From Thecaphora thlaspeos (taxonomy: Eukaryota; Basidiomycota; Ustilaginomycetes; Urocystidales; Glomosporiaceae): a stretch of DNA of 64,000 nucleotides. The stretch spans positions 62,001 through 126,000 of the forward strand of contig UWYS01000013.1 of assembly GCA_900291925.1 (NCBI GenBank), given 5' to 3'. The notes beneath the pieces are model-generated. The model had not been told where the DNA came from and made no database searches. It saw only the letters and a program-made list of their open reading frames with translations. Made by a program: the position numbers and the translations under genes. Shown here in pieces: positions 1 through 10,432 of this stretch (position 1 is the first letter of the stretch; the number at the start of each line of letters is the position of its first letter).

Positions 1-208
1 GCAGCAGAGGAGGAAGCGGAATAGAGCAAGTAGGACGAGGAGTAGAGGAGATTTTGATGATGAGATCTTTAGGTAGAGGGAACAAGGGACGGGGACGCGG
101 GAGCGCTAACTACTGTTTCCCTCCAACAAGTCGTTCGTTGCAATCGTATGCTATCTATTGGGCTGCTATACATCAAGGGTTTCCTTTCTTGCGTTAGACG
201 GAGCGTCC

Positions 209-1098
209 TTAGTGGTGGTAGGGAGGAGCCTGTGGTTCTACAAACTTCCACGCCCTATCTACGACCTGTACGACTTGAGCGTCGAGCGGACCCTTTTCGA
301 GATCGAAGAGGTTCTGATCGATATGTTTAATGGACGAAGCGCCAATCAGAATGGCATCATCGTGTTTCTTGTCAAGCTGTGAATGATGCGTCATCCACCT
401 CAACGCGACCTCTGCCATGGTGAGGCCGTGCTTGTCGACGACGGGACGAATCTCTTCGAGCGCGCGGAAGTAGGTGTCGTTCCAGTACCTCTTCCTGTAC
501 ATGGCACCCTGCGACCTTTGCGGATCGAATCGACTTCCAGCTTCGACGGGGGCGTCCATCTTGAAGCCACCCGTGAATAAGATCGCCACCTAGCGGGTTG
601 AAGGTGTAGAAGGCCATGTTATGTTTGCGCAGGACGGGAAAGAGGTCCGGCTCGGCGGATCGTGTGATGGCGTTGTATACTCCCTGGTAGACGATCGGTT
701 TGATCCAACCGTGTCGATCGCAGAGGGAGAGGATCTCTTCCACCTCGTCGGCACGGTAATTCGACAGACCCCAACAATTGAACCGTCCCAGCTTGTACTG
801 TTCGTCGATAGCCTGGAATACGTCGCGAAGGGAAGTTTTTCGTAGCGATCTTGAAGCCCCCAGAGGAAGAAGAGGAGGAGGAAGGGTCGGTGACGCCGAG
901 ACGAGCGAGGTAGGCTTCGCTCGTGCCCTGGCCGTACATGCGTGCCGTGTCGAGCTCAGTGTGACCGTGAGAGGAGAAGATGTCAATGATCTCTTGACAC
1001 TCGGAGAGAGAATGGACGTGTGCCTGTTCAACGCCTGACTCGCCGAACGTCATACAGCCAAAGACGATCTTGACGTCGGACGTGGGTGTGCGCGACAT
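209..1098 (-). pseudogene. Broken aldo/keto reductase (AKR7/aflatoxin-aldehyde-reductase-like)
   Basis: Three minus-strand reading frames together resemble one NADPH-dependent aldo/keto reductase of the AKR7 type, which would reduce aldehydes in the cytosol. Frame 1 (1098 to about 840) has the start FGCMTFGES, the catalytic DTARMYG Asp/Tyr motif and IATK with the active-site Lys. Frame 2 (about 838 to 590) has VFQAIDEQYKLGRFN, GLSNY, VYQGVYNAITR and FNPLGG. Frame 3 (about 588 to 209) has LFTGGF, SRF, ALRWM, GASS and a normal C terminus. Between IATK and the VFQAIDE segment about 45 residues usual in the family, including the catalytic His of the LHAPD region, are absent and the frame changes; a second shift lies near 586-590 (GGCG where GGC would keep frame). 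No intron can restore the missing segment. I infer a pseudogene or an assembly error; the family call is firm, the inactive state likely. Confidence 0.75.
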
Positions 1099-2218
1099 GG
1101 TGGGCGATGGTGGAGGTGGTGGTGGTAGTGCTGGTGGTGAAGTTGGCGGTGGTGGTGGTAGTGTGAAAACAAGGCAACGTCGGGATCACCCTTTTCATGG
1201 CTATATATACACGCTCACGCGAGTCTGGGCTGGGCCCGACGTCGGCAAGGACGAGGGAGCCAGTCTAAGAGTGGAAAGTCCTTCCGCCGTGTCTGTTGCC
1301 GACGCCAACACCAAGTCAAGAGCCGGCGGGAGGCAATGTCCCTCAGCCCCGTCATGCCTCGAGCCTGTGCTGCCGCCCCTGGACCGCCTCGGAAGAAGCG
1401 GGCAAGGTGGAGGGAGGCACTCAGACTCAAAACTGTACCAAAGCCAGCCGAGGTGGAGGACTGGCGGCAAGCTAACGCAGGAAAAGGTGGAGGCCCGTGC
1501 TCCTTCTGGTTTGGTGCACGCTTCTTCGCGCAAACTCATGGCGCCCTGCTCAGGACCTCTCAAACCAAGGCAGATGGTGGCCCGCAATATGGTCCAGCTC
1601 AACGGACGACTGCGTCTCTGCTTGCCGAGCTGCACCGAGCTGCACCGACCAACTAGGTCGCTGTACAGGCCCAACTTGCGTTGCAGACAGCATATGAGGA
1701 TAGTATACAACGTGACAAAAGGTGACGGTGGACCGACGGACGCAAGGACACTACTAACGAGCGACAATGAGCGGTCCAACACACTCCTGGGACGGCGCAG
1801 GGTGAGTTGGAGAGGCGCGATGCGGTACTACTGGCCGATCCATCGCTGACCGGGACACCGTCGCGCTGATCTGCACCTCTCGAGGTTCAGCAACAGTGTG
1901 AGCGTCGCCGATCAACGGGCGCATCGGCGTCGATGGCCGCAAAATGCTGGAAGGGACGAAACTGATCGAGGAGCGGGCCAGCATCGCATGTGGAGCTGCC
2001 ACGGCAATGTCCAAGGAGGAACAAAGTGACAGAATGGAGAGACAGAGTGGCAGCAAAAAAGGTAAAGAGAGTGGAGGTCGCTGGCCAAAAGGTGGCTCGC
2101 TTCCAACGACGCAAGGCTAGGCGGACGTTGCCACCGCTGAAGCCTGTTGGCATGTCCGAAGAGGACAAGGGGCAGAGGCCGACGCCGACGACGACGACGA
2201 CGACGACGACGACGTCCC
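1099..2218. other. Intergenic, no gene recognised
   Basis: Between the AKR start and the RhoGEF stop I see no credible coding frame; open frames here lack family motifs. It holds a GGT/GGA-rich stretch (about 1110-1170), a short direct repeat of GAGCTGCACC (about 1627-1650) and a (GAC)n run ending about 2215, just downstream of the RhoGEF stop and probably in its 3' UTR. Confidence 0.5.
1201..1210 (-). promoter_or_regulatory. TATA-like box upstream of the AKR start
   Basis: On the minus strand the sequence GTATATATAG lies about 103 bp upstream of the ATG at 1098. Position and composition fit a TATA box. Its presence suggests the AKR locus was once, or still is, transcribed. Confidence 0.45.
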
Positions 2219-5200
2219 TCATGGCTGCAGCTGCGCGTTGATGGTCCTCTTCCAGACGATCGCCTCTTCGGGCGATGCTGCAGTCAGGTACAAGATCGTC
2301 TTGCGCCCCACCAGCCGAAGGCCAACGCTGCCGACAATGTCGACGGGCCTCTCGAGGCGGAGGATGTCGTACAGGTTGACCGGCGACACGGTGTCGCGGC
2401 CGAACGACGGGTCGTTGATCAGGACGACGACATCGTTGCACAGCAGAACCGTCAGGGCGCGGTTCTCGATCGTCTGTGCCAGGTGGTCGACCTGCAGCAC
2501 CTGGGTCGCCTCGGTCGGCACCGCCGTTGACGGATCGACGGCTGCCACCTCGGTCGAGACAGTTTGCCGGATGAAGCCGGGCATCCGCTTGACGTACTTG
2601 CGCAGCCTCAGTGGGCCGTCCTTGACGAGCCGTCGGTGCGGCTGGACCAAGGGTGCTTCGAGCGTCCCGCGGATCCTGTACTGCCAGCCGAGCAGCCGGC
2701 GATCCTGCTCCGACTGGCGCTTGCTCTCGTTGACGTTCGAGGCAATCTGCGATACGTGCTCGAGCGCGTTCGAGAGAGCGTCCGCCGAGCGGAGGCGTGC
2801 CGGATCCGTGCTACGGACCAGGTCCTCGATCAGCAGGCGGTAGCGCGGGATCCTCTGCACGGGGAGCAACAGGTAGCTCTCGACGTTGAGCTGCGAGTGG
2901 CTCGGATGCAGTCGGCATCGCTTCATGAAATGCTTGATCTTCTTGCGCTGAGCCGGAGCCAGGCCAAAGTCGTAGCCGAGCGGCGTGCCCGCCAGCATTT
3001 GTCCGGGACCGTGTCCGTTGCCACTGCTATGTCCGCCGTGCTGGCTCGCGCCGAGGCTGGCGGACTTGAAGGAGGCGGCGGCATTGATGACCGACGACGG
3101 CGCCATCCACACGTTGATCCGGGTCTGGGCCGAGTCGCAGTTGTTGATGTAGCTCATGTACATCTTGAAGAAGGCCGCATGCTGGGTGAAGACGTTGGCC
3201 ACGCTCTCGGCCACCGAAGCGGTAAAATCCCAGCTGTCGTCGGCGGCGAGGTCGATCTTGCCCTCGAGCAGCGGTCGCGCCGCCGAACGCAGTGCTGGAA
3301 GGAAGACCTCGGCGTGGAAGCGCATAATGGCCTCGACGTTGCCAAACACCATCCTCTGCTCGGTCTGGGGCACGATCGGGACGGTGCCGTGGCCATCGGC
3401 GGGGAGCTGCGCCGGCTTAACGTAGATGTCGACCAGCTCGTTGAGGCCCTTGACGTAGGTCTCCTCGGTCCGCACGATCTCCTCAACAATCCGCGTCCGT
3501 CGCACTGAGTCGTCGCGGATGCTCGATCCCCGGGCGGGCTCTTCGATCGGCGATCGCTTCATCCTCTCCTCGGTCATGGGCGTGGAGACCGCCGACGAGG
3601 CCATGCTGGCCGACGACTTGAGGAGCGACGAGGGCGCCGACGAGTCGCCGCTCGCTATGCTCGAGTTCCGCGTCATCGCGACGAGCGGCGCCCCACCTTC
3701 GTCGCCGGGCGAGTCTGCCACCGCCGCGGCGGCGATCTGCTGCTCACGCATGAGCGGGCTACCGTTCTGCCCCGGCAAAGATCGGACTGTCGTAAGATCA
3801 TCGAGGTCGCGGAGGTAGTGCATGAGGACGCGCACGCTCTGCTTGTGCTGAGCGAGCGCCTCTGCGCTGAGCTCCTCGATTATCTCCGCTGAGGCCGCGT
3901 CGGACGAAGCCGCGGCCGCTGCTAACTGAAAGCCCAACATCGGCAGGAAGCTCCGCCTCTTGGCCTGCTTGGACGTCGGCGACAGCGTCGAGGCGGAGCT
4001 GGTCGCGTGCGCACCTTGCGACGACGGTGGGAAGGTCAGCGCGAAGGACGTCGCGGGGACCTGCCCGTTGATCATGGGTACTGCCGCCGCGCCGGACTCG
4101 GCCAGAGTGTCCATCCTTGACGACGTTAACGGTAGCGGCGGCGGCGGCGTCGCCGACGACGACATCGCGTCGCGGACGAAACCGAAGGCCGAGGCCGAAC
4201 CGCTCCGGCTGCGAGGTCGTGTGGCCGCGCCGCCCGAGTTGCGCAACACGGCACGCGTCGGTTTCGGCGACGTGGTGCGGCTCTCGGCCGCGCCGACATG
4301 GTCGTTGTACATGACGCCGAGCCTCGAGCTCGAAGCCTTACGGCCTATCTTCTTGAGGAAGCCCCACTTGCCCGGGCCGCTCTGGACGTCCTCATGAGCC
4401 ACCTCAGAGCCACGGCGGCTGTCGGACCGTGACGCTGGCGGCGAGGCATCAGCGAGAGCGCCAAACTGCGCGAGGCCGTCACTGACATTTGTTGCCGAGG
4501 CACTGACCGGAATCTGGCCGCCGCTGGTATGCGATACGGTGCTAAATGGCCGCAACAAATCCTCTTCCGGAGACGTCGGCGTCGACGTGTCCGACGGCCA
4601 CTGAGGTCTATTAAAGTCGCCAGTGCTTTTGAGGCGTCGAGTGGTCGACGGCCTGGTCGCAGTGTTCGGCAGGACCGAGGTCACGGCGGCGGCAGAAGCA
4701 GCAGCGCCAGCGCCGACAGGAGGAAGGACGCCAGACGAGGGCAGCGAGGCATGCTCGCTGGGCGTGAGCGGCGCCGCCGCCTTGCCTCTGGGTGGGGTCA
4801 CGAGAGGCGATACAGCTTCGGCCCAGGGGCCCTTGAACATGTTGCCCTCCAGCATCAGCCTGTCGAGCTTCGAGAGGCGATGCAGCCAGCGCGGCAGGTG
4901 GGTGAGACTGTTGTTCTGCAGGCCGAGGCACTGGAGGTCCTGCAGGTTGCTCAGGCTCGAAGGCAGCGCACGCACGCCGGTGTTGTTGGCGGAGAAGACG
5001 CGCAGCGCTCGCAGGTTCGAGACACATTCGGGCAGCGCGCCGATGCGGTTGCGAGAGACGTCGAGCTCCTCAAGGCTCAGGCAGTTGCCGAGTGATTCGG
5101 GGAGGCGCGACAGACCGCAGCCGGACACGTCAAGCACGAGTAGCCGCTGCGTGGATGGTAGCACCCGCTCGAGCATCTCAAAGACGCCCGGTTGCGAGCA

Positions 5201-7499
5201 GCCGCGGAGGACGAGATGTGTGGTGTTCGGCCCCGCTTCGCCCTCGACCTCTGCGATCTGACGTCCGTTGGCGTGAACGATGGCCGCGCTGCCGTCACGG
5301 GCCGTCTTGACCGCCTGCGAGTCTTCGTCCTCCGTCTCGGCCGACTCGTCAAAGCCGTAGAGGCCGTCCTCGTCCCACCTGAAGCGATCGGCGTACGCAC
5401 CCAGGACGTGACTGAACTCGGCAGCCTGGAGGAAGCTGCTGAGGGAGGCGTCCGAGCCCTTGCGACCGCGCGAGGCCGCGGCCTCTTGGCTCGGCGCACG
5501 GTCGGTCACCTCGGCAGCAGGTTCCAGCCGATGCTCGTCGGCAGCAACGATGGAAAGGCTAGTGGACGGCCTGCGCAGAGCGGAAAGGTCGGGCTGCGTT
5601 GGCATGAACGCCTTGCGGCGTATCGAGGCCGAGCGGCGGAGCGAATCCTGGTGCAGAGGCTGCGACGAGCCGGTCGACTCGGACGGCCTCAGCGAGCTCG
5701 AGCGTGGAGGGCTCTGCGGGTTCGCCCGCGTCGACCTCGAGATCGAGAGCGTCGACGAACAGGTCGATGACGACAGCGTCCGGGTCAGCGCGGCCCCGTG
5801 GTGGCTGTCGCTGGAGGCGGGCAGGGCCGAGTGGAAGTGGCTCGATGAGCTGCTGTGCGACGAGTAGATGGACGAGACCGACGAAGAGTTCTTGGCGTGG
5901 CCGCGCGGGAGGACGTGCGAGGCCTCGGACAAGCAGCGCTGCCGCGACTGCGACCGGAAGGGGACGTGCGGCGGCACGGCGCGCAAATTCTCGAGCCGGC
6001 TGCGCTGCAGCTCGTGTGGGCTCATCTCGCTCGTCGTACGGACCACGGTGGGCCGACTGGCGTCAAGCGCAGCCGCGCTACCGGAGAGCGACAGCATCGC
6101 GAGACCGCCGAGATCCGTCTTGCGCGTCCAAGAGGGGACCCGGTGGTGCGAAAAGGGGCCCGAAAGGGCGGGTGACCCCTCAACCATGAAGGATGACGGC
6201 ACGATCGGGGAAGCGTGCGAGCGACGGCTGCTGCTTGCCGCGCCGTCCGCCTCGTCGTTCGAGGTGATGCCGAGGCCAACCGACTGCTCGTCAATCTCCT
6301 CGGTCGCCTCCGGCGGCTCTTCGGCGCTGCTGCTCGGTGCTTTGGGGAACCGCTCGAAGCCGATGCTGCTGTGTATCCCGCCGGGGCTGGAGTCGCAGCT
6401 GGTCTGGCTCCGCTCCGTCCACAGCGAGCCGCGCGTGGAAGTCGAGTTGCGCGCCGACATGTCGGACGAGTAGTGGCTGTGGCCGCGACTGATGCGGTTC
6501 AGGTTGGCCCCTGCCGCCGCCGACGCCGACGATAGGTCGGCGGCCATGCTGCCCATCCGCGAGGAAGACGGCAGCGGGAAGCTGGCCGGATCGGGCAAGT
6601 GGGGAAAGTACCCCGACGCCCTCTCCAACGGATGCGTGTGGGTGTTCGAGCCAGCGCTGCTCGGCGACGGGTTCTCGCAGGCTGGACCGAGGTCGTAGGG
6701 CGACGCTGCAACACCATGCATCGAGAGGTTCCGCGTGCGAAGCTGCGAAGGCGGTCGCGAATGGTCGAGGACGGCCGAGCCTGAATCGCCGCCGACGCTA
6801 CTGCTGCCGCGTCGCGACCTCGTCGTCTGGGCGTCTGAGCGTCGACCGATGTGCGGCGAGGCCGAAGACTGCATGACCGGCGAAACATAGGCGTCGGGCG
6901 TGTTGGCGCTGGCGCTGACAAAACTGTCACGAGATGTTGTGTAGTCCTTCGCTAAAGCCGATCGTATCCAGTAAGGAGGGCAGAAGGGGAGCGCAGTGAA
7001 GGGCGAGGGGTAAGAAATCGGGAGCCGGTCAGCTGGGTGCAAGCGTGGCGAGGGTGTCTGCACCACGCCGCGCTCGGGCGTCGTCTCGCTACTCACAGGC
7101 ATTGGCGCTCAAGTCCAGACTGTCGACCATGCGGTAAATCGACATCGAGCGGGAAAGGCCGTCCGCGGCCGCGGCCTTGACGGTCGGCGTCCTTGCGACG
7201 CGCGCTGCCGACGAGACTAGGGTGACGGTGTTGTCGTTGTCCGACAGATCTGACGGCAGGTCCAGCACACCGGGGAAGCTCTGCGACGCTGCGCTTGCCG
7301 CGGCGGCCGATGCTCCTTCTGGGGCGGCGGAAGTCCAGTGCCGTTGGAAGGGCGGCCGTTCCGGTAGCTGGCCTATGATCGCAGGGCGGCCGTCCTGCCC
7401 CTGTTCGTCGTCGTCCTCTACAGGTGCTGGCGGTAGCGACTTGTCGAGTGACAGCGTCAGCGTGGCGGGCCTCGGTGTGGTTTGAGCCGCCGACATCAT
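2219..7499 (-). CDS. Giant RhoGEF with LRR, DH and PH domains
   Basis: Predicted guanine-nucleotide exchange factor for a Rho-family GTPase, about 1711 residues. Exon 1 is 7499-7097; the intron 7096-6952 has donor GTGAGT and acceptor CTTTAG; exon 2 is 6951-2219, and the join keeps phase 1. The N-terminal 700 residues are Ser/Pro-rich and probably disordered. Leucine-rich repeats occupy about residues 710-845 (LDVSGCGLSRLPESLGN, LEELDVSRNRIGALP). A DH domain follows at about 1285-1540 (VEEIVRTEETYVKGLNEL near its start, LLPVQRIPRYRLLIEDL in its conserved helix), then a PH-like domain at about 1565-1705 (KDGPLRLRKYVKRM). The DH-PH pair is the catalytic unit known from Dbl-family GEFs; the LRRs probably bind a partner. 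Ser-rich tracts offer many phosphorylation sites. The substrate GTPase cannot be told from sequence. Confidence 0.9.
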
Positions 7500-8498
7500 G
7501 ACGTGAGGACGCGAGCCCCGGAAGAGGGCAGGACGAAGTCAGTTGCAAGTAGCGGCGGTGCTGGCGGATTCTACGTGGTGGGCTGTGCTGTTTTCGGGGC
7601 TTAGGGGCCGGTCCCAGTGGCAGGGGCGTCCTGACTAGTGCCGCGCTGGACCAGTATTAAACAAGCCCAAAAAATGAAAAGAGTGGGGCGAAACGTCGGT
7701 TGGTTCGATAAAGCAGGTAGACGCTGCTGATCAGAGGATGGGATGTGGGGTTGGGGCTGAACGCTTTGGATGACTTTTGTCGAGGCGGCTGTGGCGATGA
7801 TGGTGGCCGTATTCTTCGTCGGGCGGTGGCGGAGTGCAGGTTCCGAGCCCGTTCCTATTGCTGGCGCAGAGAGGCGAGGGGGACAGTGGTAGAGACAGTG
7901 CGAGGAGTTCGCTTTTGTAAAGCTGGCTAGGCGTGCTGTGCCGTGTCTCTGGGAGCTCGATAAAAGTTGTAATGAAGCTGCGCCGGCCAGGTTGCGTGGC
8001 GGCGTGTCAAGTCCGCGCGAAAGAAGGGTCAGGTGGGCTGCTCGAGTGTAGGCCGTCCTCTCGAACGAAGGAAAGAACGGGGAGGTGCGGGCCGATTCCG
8101 TGTCCGGCAACAGGTCGCGGAGACCAGGGCAAAAGCAGGGCGCGGCTCGGACGGACGCTGCGCAGGCGTGGGGGTGTTCCTTACGACGGCGGAGGGGCAA
8201 CCCTGACAAAGGCTGAGTAGCTTGCGCAGCGGAGCGGAGCGATGGTCGTTTCCTCCGCCTTCCTGAAGCGTCGGGAGCGGTGGTAGTGGTTGTGGTGGTG
8301 GTGGTAGCGACGAGAGCGAAGTCGTCGTCGTCGCTGAATCCAGTCCAAAGCTTGTAAGTGAACGAGGCGGTTACGAGAACAGAGGTCGGATCGGAAGGGA
8401 AGGGGATGAATAGGGGTTGGAAGAGGTGGTGGTGAGAGAGAGTAGCGACGGCGACGAGCAGCGGATGACGACGTCCAACGAGAAGTCTAAAGGAGGTG

Positions 8499-8572
8499 GG
8501 TGATGGAGAAGGGGGAGGAGAAAGGGGAAGGGGAAGGGGAAGGGGAAGGGGAAGGAGAAGGGGAAGGGGAAG
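8499..8572. repeat. GGGGAA purine microsatellite
   Basis: Imperfect tandem GGGGAA hexamers, all purine on the plus strand. Runs of four G spaced by two A could form G-quadruplex or triplex DNA. It lies about 1 kb upstream of the RhoGEF start. Confidence 0.85.
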
Positions 8573-8885
8573 AGGCTGTGAGTGCGGCAGTAGTAGCGTA
8601 GGCTTGAGCGGGACCCGGAAGGGCGCCAGTGGCGCTAGGCCACCCAGGCCAGCGCTGTGCTCGCTAAAAATCGCAGGCAGGGTCCCCTTTTCTTGGTCGT
8701 CGCCTGAGTGAGAGAGGGAGACACCTCTGAGGAAGGAGAGTTTTCGGGGGGCCCACCGGCGCTGCCGCTAAGTAGCAGCAGCAGCCAGCAATGCAAGCTG
8801 ATGACAAGGTGGGAGCCGCCAACGAGAGACGATGCCTCTTCTGTCTGTCTGTATGTAGTTACCCTGTACGGTCGTCTCTCTCTCA

Positions 8886-8908
8886 CAGCACACACACACA
8901 CACACACC
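8886..8908. repeat. (CA)n microsatellite
   Basis: Perfect CA dinucleotide run of about 11 units in non-coding DNA. Confidence 0.9.
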
Positions 8909-9560
8909 AACCTCTCCCCCCGAGCGGCTCAAGAGGCTGGCAAGAGACGAGCGGGCCTGTCCCTTCTGGCTTCCGGGCCCTGCACACCGTCGGCGACGGA
9001 TCGGAAAGCCACCGCTCGACCAAAGCGCATCGCTGCCGTCGTCGATGGCAGCGGCGGCAACGGCGACGAGTTGTGTGCGCCAGGCACGGCCCGTGCAATG
9101 TATGTAGCCCCTCTGCTTCCTCTGACATGTCCCGCCGTCTTGTTTTTTCTCCATTTTTGGCGCTCAGCGTACTCTCCTCTGTAGCCGGGCGCCATCATCG
9201 CGTATGTAAAAGAGTCCCTTGAACCACCGCCGCCCAAGCGCTGCGAGGCCCTCTCCCTTCATGGCTTCGTTGAGGTGCAGCGCCACGCACACCCACGCAG
9301 ACCGCCAGGAGGCGATACCGCTGTAGAGAGAGAGAGAGAGGAGGGGGAAAGGGGAGCGGGTTCCTTTCGGCTCGGACGACACAAAAAAAGGGCAAGCAAC
9401 CATGCAACAATAATGCACATGATTCGTTGCTTTAAAATGCACAACCACCCTTGCTACAATATGTAAGCAGCACCTTTTAGCGGAAGGAGGCTTTGACGTT
9501 GCTGGCCCCTCGAAGAGGTGGTGCCAGGCCAGGAAAAGGGGAGCAGTACGACGTTGTACT

Positions 9561-9597
9561 CTGTACAGCTAGCTACTGTAGCTACATGCTGTACAGC
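9561..9597. repeat. Near-perfect palindrome / hairpin
   Basis: The left arm CTGTACAGCTAGCTAC is matched by a right arm made of GTAGCTA, a 3-nt bulge CAT, and GCTGTACAG. Nine plus seven complementary pairs meet around one central T, so almost the whole 37 nt is self-complementary. No coding frame overlaps it. It lies about 775 bp past the stop of the septation kinase. Confidence 0.85.
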
Positions 9598-10371
9598 ACC
9601 GGTGGTGGTCCCGATGTGGCGTGACCAAGGGGCTCAGGGGCCTTGGACGTGAGCCCCCTGGCCTCTTGACGGAATCGGCGCTGCCCTCACAAATAAACGA
9701 CGCCCAGTTGCATGCAGGCATGAAATCTCCCCCATGACCCACAAATAAATATAGAAAAAGAAAGACAAATTTGGACCGCAGCGATCATACAATCATCGTC
9801 ACGAGACAGAGGGCGAGAAGGGACGATGACCGAGCCGGCGCGTTGGTCGGTGTTGGTCTAGTTACAAGATGTCAAGTGGACGGCATCAACCGATCCAAGC
9901 ATCCTTTCGGTGCACCTCGGACACTTGCCGCATCGTCGTCGTCGACAAATCGGTCACCTCGCCTGCGCACCTGGCATCGGGACCACGTTGCGACGCTCAA
10001 GAGTTGTCCTACGTTATCCAAGCGAGGCCAGCCTCGCCCACAACGCTTCCAAGAACACAACCGTAGCTCGCTCTCCCTCTCTCTCTCTCTTTTCCCACAC
10101 CACTCCGACGATCCTGTAGGGTTGCTAAACTCCATCACCCGTGCAATCGCATGGGCGGTCTGAACGCCAGAGTATATGGTATGCTTTAGTAGAGTCCGGT
10201 ATGGGCACGAGTTGTGACAGCATGAACAGCAGAGGTTCCGAGGATGCAGGGGTAGTCTATTCGACATGTCGGGAGATGCAAGTAGTCAGGCAGTACGTGA
10301 TAGTGACGTAGACGTCGGGATGGATGGCGCGCGCGCGAACGAGCAAGAGAACAAAATGCAGTGAGTACACA

Positions 10372-10400
10372 TCACCTGTACATGCTGCCGCCGGCGTTGC

Positions 10401-10432
<32 letters not shown>

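Larger units (their letters stand above)
7500..10371. other. Long intergenic region, repeat-rich, no gene recognised
   Basis: About 2.9 kb lie between the RhoGEF start and the stop of the septation kinase. I could not support any protein gene on either strand; open frames are low complexity. It contains a purine-rich GGGGAA array (8499-8572), a (CA)n run (8886-8908), a (GA)n run (9324-9342), a (CT)n run (about 10069-10091) and a strong palindrome (9561-9597). The part near 7500-8400 probably holds the RhoGEF promoter and 5' UTR. Confidence 0.5.

Noticed and set aside
1070..1849. 259-codon plus-strand open frame near the AKR
   Set aside because: It overlaps the AKR start, begins in a GGT/GGA repeat, and encodes a low-complexity protein with no motif.
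7601..8209. 202-codon minus-strand open frame upstream of the RhoGEF
   Set aside because: No ATG-led domain, no splice link to the RhoGEF and poor coding bias; more likely 5' UTR.
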